DNA of 64,000 bases from Phenylobacterium sp. (GCA_018001015.1 JAGNIV010000001.1:1-64000), one strand, 5' to 3'; shown: positions 37,791-49,938, numbered from the stretch's first letter. Notes: a model not told the origin generated them from the sequence alone. A program made the numbers and translations.

Positions 37791-38069
37791 CTACTTCCTC
37801 TTCGCCTTCTTGTCGGCGGCGTGGCCGGGGAAGTACCGGGTCGGGGCGAACTCACCGAGTTTCATCCCAACCATGTCTTCGCTGATCAGCACGGGGACGT
37901 GCTTCTGGCCGTTGTGAACCCCAAACGTCAGGCCGACGAACTGCGGCATGATGGTGGAGCGGCGTGACCAGGTCTTGATCACGTCCTTGCGGCCCGAACC
38001 CTGAGCGGTTTCGGCCTTCTTGATCAGGTATCCGTCGACGAACGGACCTTTCCAGACGGAACGGGTCAT
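37791..38069 (-). CDS. rpsS: 30S ribosomal protein S19
   Basis: A 92-residue protein of the 30S head that pairs with S13. It contains [45 protein letters not shown] and [19 protein letters not shown], all diagnostic. One base separates it from rplV and three from rplB. Confidence 0.98.
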   Translation of the reverse strand: MTRSVWKGPFVDGYLIKKAETAQGSGRKDVIKTWSRRSTIMPQFVGLTFGVHNGQKHVPVLISEDMVGMKLGEFAPTRYFPGHAADKKAKRK

Positions 38070-38072
38070 GGA

Positions 38073-38909
38073 TTAACGAGCCTTCCGAGCGTGGCGCGAA
38101 CGGATGATGTACTTATCCGTCGTCTTGTTGGTGCGGGTCCGGGCGCCCTTGGTCGGCTTGCCCCACGGGGTAACCGGGTGACGACCGCCCGAGGTGCGGC
38201 CTTCGCCGCCGCCGTGGGGGTGATCGACCGGGTTCATGACGACGCCGCGAACGTGCGGGCGGAAGCCCATGTGACGCGTGCGACCGGCCTTACCCAGCAC
38301 CTGGTTCATGTGATCCTGGTTGGACACCGCGCCGACCGTGGCCATGCAGGTGTCCTGGACCATCCGAAGCTCACCCGAACCCAGGCGGACCTGGGCGTAG
38401 CCGGCGTCGCGGCCGACCAGCTGGGCGTAGGCGCCGGCGGACCGGGCGACCTGGCCGCCCTTGAGGGGCTTCAGCTCGATGTTGTGGATGATCGTGCCGA
38501 TGGGCATGCCACGCAGCGGCATGGCGTTGCCCGGCTTCACGTCGGCCTTTTCGGAGGCGATCACCTGGTCGCCCACCTTCAGGCGTTGCGGCGCCAGGAT
38601 GTAGGACAGCTCGCCGTCCTCATACTTGATCAGCGCAATCCAGGCGGTGCGGTTGGGGTCGTACTCCAGGCGCTCGACGGTCGCGGGCATGTCCCACTTG
38701 CGGCGCTTGAAATCGATGGTCCGATAGAGGCGCTTGGCGCCGCCGCCGCGGAAGCGGACAGCGATACGGCCCCCGCCGCCACGACCGCCCGACTTGGTCA
38801 GACCCTGAACCAGGGACTTGACCGGGCCGCCCTTGTGGAGCTCGGACTTGTCGACCAGCACCAGGCTGCGACGGCCCGGCGAAGTCGGATTGTAATGTTT
38901 CAGAGCCAT
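38073..38909 (-). CDS. rplB: 50S ribosomal protein L2
   Basis: L2 is essential for subunit joining and peptidyl-transferase activity. The 278 residues include [42 protein letters not shown] and the signature [31 protein letters not shown] with its essential His (GGGEG region). Confidence 0.98.
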   Translation of the reverse strand: MALKHYNPTSPGRRSLVLVDKSELHKGGPVKSLVQGLTKSGGRGGGGRIAVRFRGGGAKRLYRTIDFKRRKWDMPATVERLEYDPNRTAWIALIKYEDGELSYILAPQRLKVGDQVIASEKADVKPGNAMPLRGMPIGTIIHNIELKPLKGGQVARSAGAYAQLVGRDAGYAQVRLGSGELRMVQDTCMATVGAVSNQDHMNQVLGKAGRTRHMGFRPHVRGVVMNPVDHPHGGGEGRTSGGRHPVTPWGKPTKGARTRTNKTTDKYIIRSRHARKAR

Positions 38910-38913
38910 CTGC

Positions 38914-39213
38914 TTAGAGCCCCGTGGTGATGTCGATCGACTGGCCTTCGGCCAGGGTCACGATGGCTTTCTTGACGTCCGAGCGACGGCCCGGACGGCC
39001 CCGGAAGCGCTTGGTCTTGCCCTTGACCACCAAGGTGTTGACCTTGGTGACCGTGACCTTGAACAGCGCTTCGACAGCGGCGGCGATTTCGTCCTTCGTC
39101 GTGTCCTTGGCCACGCGGAATACGACCTTGTTCTGCTCGGAGAGCAGGGTGGCCTTCTCGGTGATCACGGGCGACAGGATCGCGTCGTAGTGGCGGGCGA
39201 CGGGATTAGCCAT
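38914..39213 (-). CDS. rplW: 50S ribosomal protein L23
   Basis: L23 at the tunnel exit docks trigger factor and SRP. The 99 residues contain [40 protein letters not shown] and [20 protein letters not shown] use the ATG at 39213, overlapping the rplD stop by one base (TGATG); a GTG just upstream is an alternative. Confidence 0.96.
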   Translation of the reverse strand: MANPVARHYDAILSPVITEKATLLSEQNKVVFRVAKDTTKDEIAAAVEALFKVTVTKVNTLVVKGKTKRFRGRPGRRSDVKKAIVTLAEGQSIDITTGL

Positions 39214-39851
39214 CACGCGGCCTCCTTCTCGGCGAAGCGGGCGTTGATCGCATCCACCGCGTCCTTGGTCAGGACCAGCGTATGGCGACGCAGCACGTCG
39301 TAGACATTCAGACCGGCGTTCGGCAGCACATCCACGTTGGGAATGTTGCGGGCGGCCAGGGCGAAGTTGTTGTCCACTTCGGCGCCGGCGATGATCAGCG
39401 CGTTCTTCAGGCCCATGGTGTCGAACTGGGCGCGAAGCGCGGCGGTCTTCGGATCGGTCAGCACCGCGGCGTCCAGGACGACCAGCGAGCCGGTCTTCAC
39501 CTTGGACGACAGCGCATGGCGCAGGGCCAGGGCGCGGAACTTCTTGGGCAGGTCAAAGGCGTGGCTGCGGACCACGGGACCGTGGGCCTTGGCGCCGCCG
39601 ACGAACTGAGCCGCACGGCGCGAACCGTGACGAGCGCCGCCGGAGCCCTTCTGCTTGTACATCTTCTTGCCCGTACGAGAGACCTCGTTGCGGACCTGGA
39701 TCTTGTGGGTGCCGGCGCGGCGCTTGGCGAGCTGCCAAGTGACCATGCGCTGAAGGATGTCCCCACGGATCTCGTCGATGCCGAACACGGCGTCGGACAG
39801 TTCGATCGAACCGCCCTTGGCGCCGTCAAGTTTGATGACGTCGAGTTTCAT
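39213..39851 (-). CDS. rplD: 50S ribosomal protein L4
   Basis: L4 lines the exit tunnel and, in E. coli, represses the S10 operon. The 212-residue protein shows [56 protein letters not shown] (the extended loop) and [22 protein letters not shown]. The start overlaps the rplC stop as TAATG. Confidence 0.97.
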   Translation of the reverse strand: MKLDVIKLDGAKGGSIELSDAVFGIDEIRGDILQRMVTWQLAKRRAGTHKIQVRNEVSRTGKKMYKQKGSGGARHGSRRAAQFVGGAKAHGPVVRSHAFDLPKKFRALALRHALSSKVKTGSLVVLDAAVLTDPKTAALRAQFDTMGLKNALIIAGAEVDNNFALAARNIPNVDVLPNAGLNVYDVLRRHTLVLTKDAVDAINARFAEKEAA

Positions 39852-40606
39852 TATTCTGCGCCCTCGGCTGCGGGGGCTTCGGCCGAGGCCTCTCCCACCG
39901 GCGCCGCGTCAGCGGCGGGAGCGACCTGGCCAGCCTTGCGGAAGCCGCCGGGGACCGGGGCTTCAGCCGGACGGGCCGACTTGATGGCGTCGCGGATCTT
40001 TACGTAGGTGCCCTCGGTGCCAGGAACCGCGCCCTTGATCAGGATCAGGCCGCGTTCGACGTCGATGCGCCAGACCGAGACGTTCAGGGTGGTGACGGTT
40101 TCCTGACCAAGGTGGCCAGCCATCTTCTTGCCCTTGAAGGTCTTGCCCGGGTCTTGACGTTGACCGGTGGAGCCGTGCGCACGGTGAGACACCGACACCC
40201 CGTGGGTGGCGCGCATGCCGCCGAAGTTCCAGCGCTTCATGGCGCCGGCGAAGCCCTTACCGACCGTCTTGGCCGTCACATCGACCTTTTGGCCGGGGAC
40301 GAAGTGGTCAGCGGTGAACTCGGCGCCGACGTCGATGAGGTTGTCCTCGGTGACGCGGAACTCAGCCAGCTCGTGCTTGGGCTCGACTTCGCCCTTGGCG
40401 AAGTGACCACGCATGGCCTTGGAGGTGTTCTTGGCCTTCTTGACGCCGGCTCCGAGCTGGAGGGCGACATAGCCGTCTTTATCCTGGGTCCGATGAGCGG
40501 TGACCTGACAGCCTTCGAGGCTGAGGACGGTCACCGGCACATGGGTTCCCGCTTCATCGAAGAAGCGCGCCATGCCCAGTTTCTTGGCGATCACGCCGGT
40601 ACGCAT
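39851..40606 (-). CDS. rplC: 50S ribosomal protein L3
   Basis: L3 reaches toward the peptidyl-transferase centre and is an early assembly protein. The 251 residues have [20 protein letters not shown], the [42 protein letters not shown] loop (site of the glutamine methylated in E. coli), and a C-terminal Ala/Pro/Glu-rich extension of about 40 residues absent from E. coli L3 (209). Confidence 0.97.
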   Translation of the reverse strand: MRTGVIAKKLGMARFFDEAGTHVPVTVLSLEGCQVTAHRTQDKDGYVALQLGAGVKKAKNTSKAMRGHFAKGEVEPKHELAEFRVTEDNLIDVGAEFTADHFVPGQKVDVTAKTVGKGFAGAMKRWNFGGMRATHGVSVSHRAHGSTGQRQDPGKTFKGKKMAGHLGQETVTTLNVSVWRIDVERGLILIKGAVPGTEGTYVKIRDAIKSARPAEAPVPGGFRKAGQVAPAADAAPVGEASAEAPAAEGAE

Positions 40607-40619
40607 CGACCGATCCCCT

Positions 40620-40928
40620 CTAGAGCTTGATCTCGACGTCCACGCCGGCGGACAGGTCGAGCTTCATGAGCGCGTCCACGGTCTGCGGGGTGGGGTCGAC
40701 GATATCGAGCACGCGCTTATGCGTGCGGATTTCGAACTGCTCGCGCGACTTCTTGTCGATGTGCGGCGAGCGGTTGACGGTGAATTTTTCGATGTGCGTC
40801 GGCAGGGGGATAGGCCCCCGCACGGTCGCGCCGGTGCGCTTAGCCGTATTGACGATCTCGCGCGTGGAATGATCCAGCACGCGGTGATCGAAGGCCTTGA
40901 GCCGGATGCGGATGTTCTGACGATCCAT
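40620..40928 (-). CDS. rpsJ: 30S ribosomal protein S10 (NusE)
   Basis: S10 serves in the 30S head and as NusE in antitermination with NusB. The 102 residues read [26 protein letters not shown], then [29 protein letters not shown] and [15 protein letters not shown] 40928 is the conserved start; four extra codons to 40940 are possible. It is the first gene of the S10-spc transcript. Confidence 0.97.
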   Translation of the reverse strand: MDRQNIRIRLKAFDHRVLDHSTREIVNTAKRTGATVRGPIPLPTHIEKFTVNRSPHIDKKSREQFEIRTHKRVLDIVDPTPQTVDALMKLDLSAGVDVEIKL

Positions 40929-41172
40929 ATCGCTCTTCAATTTCCCCTACAGACGAGGTCCGTCCGCGTGACTTTGACCATTTCAAAGACCAACCCAAAC
41001 GCCCCTCAAGAGAGACGCTCGTACGCGTAAGTCCGCTAAAAACGAGATAGGCCCGCGCGAAAGACTTCCGCGAGGGCCCCGCCCAGCTTCCCGATTTCTC
41101 GGTCGGCCGGGTCGTTCCGCGAACCGCGTCTGCGCTTCAAATCACTTCGAAGCGCACAGCCGATCCAACAGG
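40929..41172 (-). promoter_or_regulatory. Long structured leader of the S10 operon with attenuator-like hairpin
   Basis: About 245 bases of 5' UTR lie between the predicted start site and rpsJ. They contain TGCGCTTC / GAAGCGCA (within 41131-41156) and a strong GGCCCTCGCG / CGCGCGGGCC stem (41050-41078), followed eight bases later by GTTTTTAG. The latter resembles a terminator, so ribosomal-protein-controlled attenuation is plausible, as known (by L4) for the E. coli S10 leader. No gene is seen here. Confidence 0.55.
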
Positions 41173-41179
41173 AGGCGCG

Positions 41180-41208
41180 TCTATACGTGTGCGACTCGGC
41201 CTCGTCAA
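41180..41208 (-). promoter_or_regulatory. Promoter of the S10 operon (PrpsJ)
   Basis: TTGACG (41208-41203), 17-bp spacer, TATAGA (41185-41180) on the minus strand, then the GC-rich CGCGCC. An optimal spacing and five of six matches in the -35 hexamer make this a strong housekeeping promoter. Confidence 0.85.
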
Positions 41209-41216
41209 GGCCAGCA

Positions 41217-41249
41217 ACCGCCCCGGTTCAGGAAGTTTTGGGGGGCGGT
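41217..41249 (-). terminator. Hairpin after the GIN-domain gene
   Basis: ACCGCCCC / GGGGCGGT, 8 bp, lies directly after the stop at 41251 with a 17-base loop and no U-tract. It may separate the inserted genes from the S10 promoter just downstream. Confidence 0.45.
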
Positions 41250-41250
41250 C

Positions 41251-42003
41251 TCAGTAGCAGGACAGGCCGCTGCAGAACTTCCTGCCCTTGGGCCGGCCCC
41301 ACGTCACGTCGCCGTTCCCATCATAGGAGACATTGGCCTGTCCGGCCAGAAGACGCACCGTGATGTGGCCTGAGCCGTTCATCTTGGCGTGCAGGACGCC
41401 GGCGGTTCCGCGGTCGTCGATGCGGCCTGAGCCGTTCATCACCAGGGTGGCGCTGGAGACCACCCCCTGCCCCACGACCACGCGCCCGGCGCCGTCCACC
41501 GTCGCGGCCAGCCTGCCGTCCACATGGCTGGCGATCACCTGGCCCGGCCCCGCCTGGGTGACCGTCAGGGCGCTGGAGAGCGCCCCCAGCCGCCAGGTTC
41601 CGCACCCCGAGGCCGAGAGCGTCAGCGCCCTGCCCGGCCCTGTCTGACCATGGATCGCGCCCTTGGAGACGATCTCGGCGTCCAGGGGGACCCGCACCCT
41701 GAGGGTGGGCAGATCCTTCAGCGGAATGGTCTGGCCCCAGCGGCTGACGCCGTTGGCCTGGCAGGAATAGCCAAACAGCCAGGGGAGTTTCTGCTCGAAC
41801 CACGAGCTGGCCCCGGTCACCCGGGCGCTGTCGCCCGCCTCCGGATGGATGGCCAGGCGCGTGTCGGCCTCCAGCGCCATGTCGCGCCGCGCTTCCGGGA
41901 TGACAATGACCCGGGCCGCCGGCGCCTCGATGGTGAGAACCGGCCGCGCCAGGGCCACGGTCGGCAGGGCCAGAGCGGTCATGAGACTGAGGAAAAGCTT
42001 CAT
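41251..42003 (-). CDS. Secreted GIN-domain (DUF2807-like) beta-solenoid protein, paralogue 1
   Basis: A 250-residue protein with signal peptide MKLFLSLMTALALPTVALA. The mature part starts with RPVLTIEAPAARVIVIPEARRDMALE, homologous to the neighbour at 42078. It continues with short strand-turn repeats ending in Gly-Ser-Gly turns (TVDGAGRVVVG, VMNGSGRIDDRG, KMNGSGHITVR), the layout of the putative auto-transporter adhesin head GIN domain. Two cysteines (FCSGLSC) sit near the C-terminus. Function unknown; probably periplasmic or cell-surface. Confidence 0.75.
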   Translation of the reverse strand: MKLFLSLMTALALPTVALARPVLTIEAPAARVIVIPEARRDMALEADTRLAIHPEAGDSARVTGASSWFEQKLPWLFGYSCQANGVSRWGQTIPLKDLPTLRVRVPLDAEIVSKGAIHGQTGPGRALTLSASGCGTWRLGALSSALTVTQAGPGQVIASHVDGRLAATVDGAGRVVVGQGVVSSATLVMNGSGRIDDRGTAGVLHAKMNGSGHITVRLLAGQANVSYDGNGDVTWGRPKGRKFCSGLSCY

Positions 42004-42077
42004 GTCCGGATCAAGTCACATAAATTTACGCCTGTAAATCTCGACCCTCCGGGAACCACTTCATGAGGCGCCTAAAC

Positions 42078-42908
42078 TTAGCCGACACTGACATTACCCG
42101 ACCCGACGACCGCCTTGGAAACCTCGCCGGTGACCGACTTTACATGCACATCACCGGAGCCGGCGATCTTGGCCTTCAGGCTGCCGGCCACCCCGCTGAA
42201 GTCCACATTGCCCGAACCGGCGATGGAGACGTTGGCCTCGGTGGCCTTGCCGCCGCGGATGTTCACGTCGCCGGAGCCGGCGATCTTCACGGTTAGCGGG
42301 CCTGAGATCGAGGTGACGTTGATGTCGCCCGAGCCGGCCACCGAGATCTCCAGCCCGCCGCTGACCGCCTGGGTCCGCACATCGCCCGACCCCGCCACCC
42401 GCAGCACCGCTTCGCCCGCGGCGCCGGTATTGGTGTCGCCGGAGCCGGCGACATTGATGCTCATCTTCCCGGCCACATTGCCCACCGTCCAGTCGCCGCA
42501 GCCGGCGTTGGAGAGCTCCAGGCTGGCCGTCTTGCCCACCGAGCCGAACACCGCGCCGCCGGCCTCGACCTTGGCGTCCCTCGGCATCCGCACCACGATC
42601 TGGGGCATGTCGTCATAGGCGATGTCGCCGATACCGGCGACATAGACCCGCGCCTTGCCGTCCCCGCCGTGGCAGTTCTTGATCTTCCGATCGAGGTTGC
42701 CGTCAACAATGGTCTTGTCGCCCATGCTGCGAACCTGAAGCGGCAGGCTGGGATTGGTGGTCAGGAACTCGACCTTGATGTCTTGCCGGCTCTCCGGGAT
42801 CACCACCACCCGGGCCACGGCGTCCTTCACCTCGACAGAGGCCGCGTTTGCGGCGCCGGCGATCAGGGTCATGGCGGACGCGGTGGTCAGGACGGTCAGA
42901 AAACGCAT
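42078..42908 (-). CDS. Secreted GIN-domain (DUF2807) beta-solenoid protein, paralogue 2
   Basis: A 276-residue protein with signal peptide MRFLTVLTTASAMTLIAGAANA. After an N-terminal region resembling paralogue 1 (ARVVVIPESRQDIKVEF), it has at least six regularly spaced AGSGDV/AGSGNV-type turns (NVAGSGDTNT, RVAGSGDVRT, SVAGSGDINV, KIAGSGDVNI, SIAGSGNVDF, KIAGSGDVHV). Such turns mark a right-handed parallel beta-helix of the DUF2807/GIN family. No membrane anchor is seen. It lies 74 bp upstream of paralogue 1 and is presumably cotranscribed. Confidence 0.82.
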   Translation of the reverse strand: MRFLTVLTTASAMTLIAGAANAASVEVKDAVARVVVIPESRQDIKVEFLTTNPSLPLQVRSMGDKTIVDGNLDRKIKNCHGGDGKARVYVAGIGDIAYDDMPQIVVRMPRDAKVEAGGAVFGSVGKTASLELSNAGCGDWTVGNVAGKMSINVAGSGDTNTGAAGEAVLRVAGSGDVRTQAVSGGLEISVAGSGDINVTSISGPLTVKIAGSGDVNIRGGKATEANVSIAGSGNVDFSGVAGSLKAKIAGSGDVHVKSVTGEVSKAVVGSGNVSVG

Positions 42909-42999
42909 GGCGATCTCTTCCTCTTGTTGAGCAGTCTTGAGGCGAACCTAGACGCGGTCGGCGGCCCGATCAGCTTAATTCGAGGTCATGACACAGGGG

Positions 43000-44487
43000 T
43001 CATCTGGCGGCCGCCTCGAAGGCGGCGAGCAGCCGCTCATGCCGCCACTGTTCCCGGGCCTTGTCGCTGGAGGCGACGAGGTTGGCGCAGGCGCCGGGCT
43101 TCGGCTCGGCCTTGCCGATTTGCCCGGCGCAGGCCTTGGAGGGGCGACGATAGGCGCCTGGATCAGACCAGAGCCCCTCCCCCGCCAGGAAGGAGAATGC
43201 GATCGCGTTGCGCGCCGAGGTCTTGAGGTCGGCATAGCTCGCTCCCTCGCCGGCGGCGCGCGCATATTCGTGCGACAGATCGATCCGCAATATCCCGGCG
43301 TCGTCCGTGGAGAGGCTCACCGGAACCCCGCGCCGCCGCAGCCAGGCGAACGGGTGGGCCTTGCCCGACACCCCCAGGATCGCGTCATTGGAGGAGAGGT
43401 TGACCTCCACCAGGATACCCTTGGCGGCCATTTCGGCGGCCAGGCCTTCGGCGTCGGTCTCCAGCGGGAGATCCACGCCATGGCCGATGCGCCGGGCGCC
43501 CGCCACCCGCACCGCCTCGGCGATGTGGTAGCGCAGCTCCTCGGGCGTGGCGTAGGCCATGGTGAGTTCCCCGGCGTGCAGCGCGGCCTTGGCCGTCCGG
43601 CCGTGGTCGGTCAGGAAGTCCACCATCCGCATGTGCAGGCTGTAGTGCGTGATCGCCAGGGGATGATCCTCCGGCGCCACCATCTGCAGGCCGACCCATC
43701 GCTTGTCGGCGGCCACCAGGGCGACCCCCAACTGCAGCTGGGCGAAGGTCTGTTCCGGCGGGGCGACGCGGCTGGTCTGCACCAGATAGCGCACCGTCAC
43801 CTGGCAACCCGGCAACGCGGCTGGCGTGTCGCACTTCATCAAGCTGCGGGCGCGGGTCTCCATGGCGTCGGTTTCGGCGATGGCGGCTGCGACCAGGGCC
43901 TCCAGGCCCGCGGCGCTGTTGGCGGCCTTCTGGGCTGCGAGATCTCCACCCTTCCAGCCCACCTGGGCGCCCTTGGCGCGGCTGGCGAAGCCCTGCGGCG
44001 TCACCATGGCCTCCAGGTAGAAGGTGTTCTGCCGCGCCAGGTTGTCGGCCACATTGGCCAGCATGTCGCCGTCGCGCCTGGCGCCCGCCCCGCCGAAGCG
44101 GCCAAAGGCCCCGAAGAACTGATCGTGCCCCGAGCGGTCCAGGAAGTCGGGGTGGCGCACCGAGAAGCTGTCGATCATTGCGGCGCGCAGAATTTCGTCG
44201 GTCTTGATCGCGCTGGCGGGCTTCAGGTCCTCTCCAGGCTGACAGGGCGGCGTGAACGAAAGCGTCTTCACATTGATGCACAGGCCGTCCTCAACAGCCC
44301 AGGCCAGCAGGGTTTCGGCGAAGATCGCCCCGGAGACGTGGTTGTGCAGTTCCCCGCCCTTGGGCATGGCCCGGGTGAAGGCGATGAGTTCGCCCCCGGT
44401 CATCCTCGCCACATCCGGCGCGGCCTGCGCGCCATGAGCCGCGAGGGCCAAGCCCATCGCCGCAGCAGCCCAGAATTTCCGGATCAT
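43000..44487 (-). CDS. Secreted adenosine deaminase-family metalloenzyme
   Basis: A 495-residue amidohydrolase with a Sec signal (MIRKFWAAAAMGLALAAHGAQA). Metal-binding and catalytic motifs of the adenosine/AMP deaminase family are present: ELHNHVSG (His48, His50), ALHAGE, RIGHGVDLPL and VSLSTDD. The 130-residue insertion between the first and later motifs and the secretion signal resemble the extracellular ADGF-like group. It probably deaminates adenosine or a related purine in the periplasm for salvage. Upstream of the GIN pair, 91 bp apart, on the same strand. Confidence 0.86.
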   Translation of the reverse strand: MIRKFWAAAAMGLALAAHGAQAAPDVARMTGGELIAFTRAMPKGGELHNHVSGAIFAETLLAWAVEDGLCINVKTLSFTPPCQPGEDLKPASAIKTDEILRAAMIDSFSVRHPDFLDRSGHDQFFGAFGRFGGAGARRDGDMLANVADNLARQNTFYLEAMVTPQGFASRAKGAQVGWKGGDLAAQKAANSAAGLEALVAAAIAETDAMETRARSLMKCDTPAALPGCQVTVRYLVQTSRVAPPEQTFAQLQLGVALVAADKRWVGLQMVAPEDHPLAITHYSLHMRMVDFLTDHGRTAKAALHAGELTMAYATPEELRYHIAEAVRVAGARRIGHGVDLPLETDAEGLAAEMAAKGILVEVNLSSNDAILGVSGKAHPFAWLRRRGVPVSLSTDDAGILRIDLSHEYARAAGEGASYADLKTSARNAIAFSFLAGEGLWSDPGAYRRPSKACAGQIGKAEPKPGACANLVASSDKAREQWRHERLLAAFEAAAR

Positions 44488-44630
44488 TCGCCCCGCTCCT
44501 TTGCCGCAAGCGGCCCGAGCCGGGCGCGCAAGTCAAGGGCGCCAAGGGCGCAAGCTCCACCCTGGACTTCTCGTGGGGCTCGCTCAGCCCTAGGGTGGCG
44601 TCAGGGACGTTTCACAATCGAGAGCGCAGA

Positions 44631-45353
44631 ATGAAAATCAGGGCATGGATTGTAGGGTCGGCCGCAGGCGTTGGCGCGGCCGCCTTGGGCGTTGCGGCGC
44701 TGGGCGGCGCCCAGGCCCAGGGTTACAACGCCCCGCCGCCGGGCAGTTACTGGCAGAGCTGCCAGAAGGTGCGGGTGGTGGGCGCGGTGGAGCCGATCCT
44801 GGTCGCCGAATGCCGTGACCGGAGTGGCCGCTATCGCGGCTCCAGCCTCGAGTTCGAGGACTGCCGCAGCGAGATCACCAACCAGGACGGTCAGCTCACC
44901 TGCCTCAAGGGGGGGCGGAATGGCGGCTGGCAGGGTGGCGGCTATGGGAACGGAGGCTACCAAGGCGGTGGCTACCAGGGCGGTGGATACCAGGGCGGCG
45001 GCTACCAGGGTGGCGGCTACGGCAACGGCGGCTACCAGGGCGGCGGTTACAACAGCGGCGGCTATGGGAACAACGGTGGAGGCTATCAACGCCCCAGAGC
45101 CACCGGCGGCGTCATCACCCTCTTTGACGGGATCGGGTTCGCAGGCGCCGGCTTCCGGGCCACCAGCGAAATCACCAACCTTCCCAAACAGTACAATGAT
45201 CGCGGCTTGAGCCTGAAGATCGAGCGCGGTGAATGGGAAGTCTGCACGGACAAGGACTTCGGCGGCCGCTGCCAGACCTTCCGCAGGGACGTTTCGGACC
45301 TCAACCAGGTGGGCATGGCCTATGCCATCACCTCCATGCGGCAGGTGCGATAG
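44631..45353 (+). CDS. Secreted CVNH-domain / Gly-Tyr repeat / beta-gamma-crystallin fusion protein
   Basis: The 240-residue protein begins with a signal peptide ending around AQAQ (residue 30). Residues 40-91 (YWQSCQKVRVV ... LVAECRDRSGRY ... ITNQDGQLTC) fit a cyanovirin-N homology (CVNH) module, a lectin fold, with cysteines 44, 61, 78 and 91. Residues 98-153 are GGYQG-type repeats. Residues 161-239 (VITLFDGIGFAGAGF ... GEWEVCTDKDFGGRCQTF) fit a beta/gamma-crystallin domain with two Greek keys. Start ATG at 44631; an in-frame ATG-less extension to 44595 is less likely. Its role may be carbohydrate or calcium binding at the surface; this is inference. Confidence 0.8.
   Translation: MKIRAWIVGSAAGVGAAALGVAALGGAQAQGYNAPPPGSYWQSCQKVRVVGAVEPILVAECRDRSGRYRGSSLEFEDCRSEITNQDGQLTCLKGGRNGGWQGGGYGNGGYQGGGYQGGGYQGGGYQGGGYGNGGYQGGGYNSGGYGNNGGGYQRPRATGGVITLFDGIGFAGAGFRATSEITNLPKQYNDRGLSLKIERGEWEVCTDKDFGGRCQTFRRDVSDLNQVGMAYAITSMRQVR
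44925..45083 (+). repeat. 15-bp in-frame tandem repeats encoding GGYQG
   Basis: Units such as GGCTACCAGGGCGGC recur head to tail with synonymous drift, encoding the Gly-Tyr-Gln linker. Four units in a row are almost identical (from 44956 to 45015), so copy number is likely to vary between strains. Confidence 0.8.
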
Positions 45354-45367
45354 CCGCCCACAAGAAT

Positions 45368-45395
45368 GGGCCGCCCGGGTTTCCCCGGACGGCCC
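45368..45395. terminator. Bidirectional hairpin between tuf and the CVNH gene
   Basis: GGGCCGCCCGGG and CCCGGACGGCCC pair over 12 bp (one G-T) around a TTTC loop, in the 77-bp gap between the convergent genes. The U-tract is weak on either strand, but the placement suits transcription termination of tuf. Confidence 0.65.
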
Positions 45396-45430
45396 TGATC
45401 TTGGGTCGAAGGTCGTCTAGGCTTTGAGGC

Positions 45431-46621
<1,191 letters not shown>

Positions 46622-46669
46622 TTCAAGCTCCAGCCCTGTCCGGGCTCGTCCTCTAAACTAGGGTTGGGG

Positions 46670-48748
<2,079 letters not shown>

Positions 48749-48793
48749 AGCGGAAGCTCTGCTGGAATAAGCGTTCGGGATAGGCTGAACGAA

Positions 48794-48828
48794 CGGCGCG
48801 GGCGGTTTAACTCAAACCGCCCGCGCCG
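48794..48828 (-). promoter_or_regulatory. 15-bp perfect hairpin between rpsG and fusA
   Basis: CGGCGCGGGCGGTTT pairs perfectly with AAACCGCCCGCGCCG around a five-base loop, 22 bases after the rpsG stop. On the transcript it is followed by TTCGTTC. It could attenuate or process the str mRNA between the ribosomal proteins and the elongation factors. Confidence 0.6.
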
Positions 48829-48850
48829 AAAAGGGATGGTTCGTGCTGTC

Positions 48851-49324
48851 TTACCAGCGGTAGTGCGAGAAGGCCCGGTTGGCTTCGGCCATCTTGTGGG
48901 TGTCTTCCCGCTTCTTCACGGCCGAACCCCGGTTCGAGGAGGCGTCCAGCAGTTCGCCGGCCAGCTTCTCGGTCATGGTGTTCTCGCCGCGCTTGCGGGC
49001 GGCGGTCACCAGCCAACGGATGGCGAGAGCCTTCCGACGGTCGGGGCGCACTTCGACGGGCACCTGATAGGTGGCGCCGCCAACCCGGCGGGAGCGGACT
49101 TCGATGCCAGGGGCCACGTTTTCCAACGCGGCGTGGAAGGTTTCCAGGGGACCCTGGTCCTTGCGCTTGGCTTCGAGGATGTCGAAGGCGCCGTAGAGGA
49201 TATTCTCGGCGACGGCTTTTTTGCCTTCGTACATGACGTAGTTCATGAATTTGGTGACCGTCAGGTCTCCGAACTTCGGGTCCGGCAGAACTTGACGTTT
49301 CTCGGCGCGACGGCGGCGGGACAT
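48851..49324 (-). CDS. rpsG: 30S ribosomal protein S7
   Basis: S7 organises the 30S head and, in E. coli, represses the str operon. The 157 residues show [40 protein letters not shown] and [16 protein letters not shown], ending at FSHYRW. It starts 12 bp after rpsL. Confidence 0.98.
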   Translation of the reverse strand: MSRRRRAEKRQVLPDPKFGDLTVTKFMNYVMYEGKKAVAENILYGAFDILEAKRKDQGPLETFHAALENVAPGIEVRSRRVGGATYQVPVEVRPDRRKALAIRWLVTAARKRGENTMTEKLAGELLDASSNRGSAVKKREDTHKMAEANRAFSHYRW

Positions 49325-49336
49325 TCTTCTTATTCC

Positions 49337-49708
49337 TTACTTAGGACGCTTGGCGCCGTAGAGCGAACGACGCTGCTTGCGGTCCTTGACCCCTTGGGTG
49401 TCGAGCACGCCGCGCAGGATGTGGTAGCGGACGCCCGGAAGGTCCTTAACCCGGCCGCCGCGAATGAGCACAACGGAGTGCTCCTGCAGATTGTGGCCTT
49501 CGCCCGGGATGTAGCACACCGCTTCGATGCCGGTGGTCAGACGCACCTTGGCGACCTTACGAAGCGCGGAGTTCGGCTTCTTCGGGGTCGTCGTGTAGAC
49601 GCGGGTGCAAACGCCGCGGCGCTGAGGGCAGCCTTTGAGGGCCGGCACCTTGTTGCGCACCGGCTTATTCTGCCGAGGCTTGCGGATGAGCTGATTGACT
49701 GTTGGCAT
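49337..49708 (-). CDS. rpsL: 30S ribosomal protein S12
   Basis: S12 controls decoding fidelity. The 123 residues have [19 protein letters not shown] and [16 protein letters not shown]. The lysines linked to streptomycin resistance when mutated (Lys43 and Lys88 here) are in the wild-type, sensitive state. It is the first gene of the str operon, about 195 bases after the predicted start site. Confidence 0.98.
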   Translation of the reverse strand: MPTVNQLIRKPRQNKPVRNKVPALKGCPQRRGVCTRVYTTTPKKPNSALRKVAKVRLTTGIEAVCYIPGEGHNLQEHSVVLIRGGRVKDLPGVRYHILRGVLDTQGVKDRKQRRSLYGAKRPK

Positions 49709-49909
49709 CTATTCTCTGCTCTGGAGGCGTGTGCCGTTGGGCCGTGGCGCCTCAGTTGGGGTCCGTGTTCAAGGTTTCGAAACCGGCTCGTTGAACGCAA
49801 AAACTCGCCGGCGCGCAGTGGTTCGCGTTCCGGCGGGCCAGGCTGTCCGTTTCGGGACTTGCCGTTCAACGGGGCAAGGGACGAATCCCCGGCCTCGAAA
49901 GGAGCGCGG

Positions 49910-49938
49910 TTCATACTCGCCAAGCCCCCCGGCGTCAA
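49910..49938 (-). promoter_or_regulatory. Promoter of the str operon (PrpsL)
   Basis: TTGACG (49938-49933), 17-bp spacer, TATGAA (49915-49910) on the minus strand, then CCGCGC. It lies in the 336-bp divergent region to the forward gene at 50045 and leaves a leader of roughly 195 bases (49709-49903), in which I see no gene. Confidence 0.82.

Noticed and set aside
44925-45083. Possible CRISPR-like array
   Set aside because: The 15-bp repeats have no spacers and are in frame with a Gly-Tyr-rich linker.
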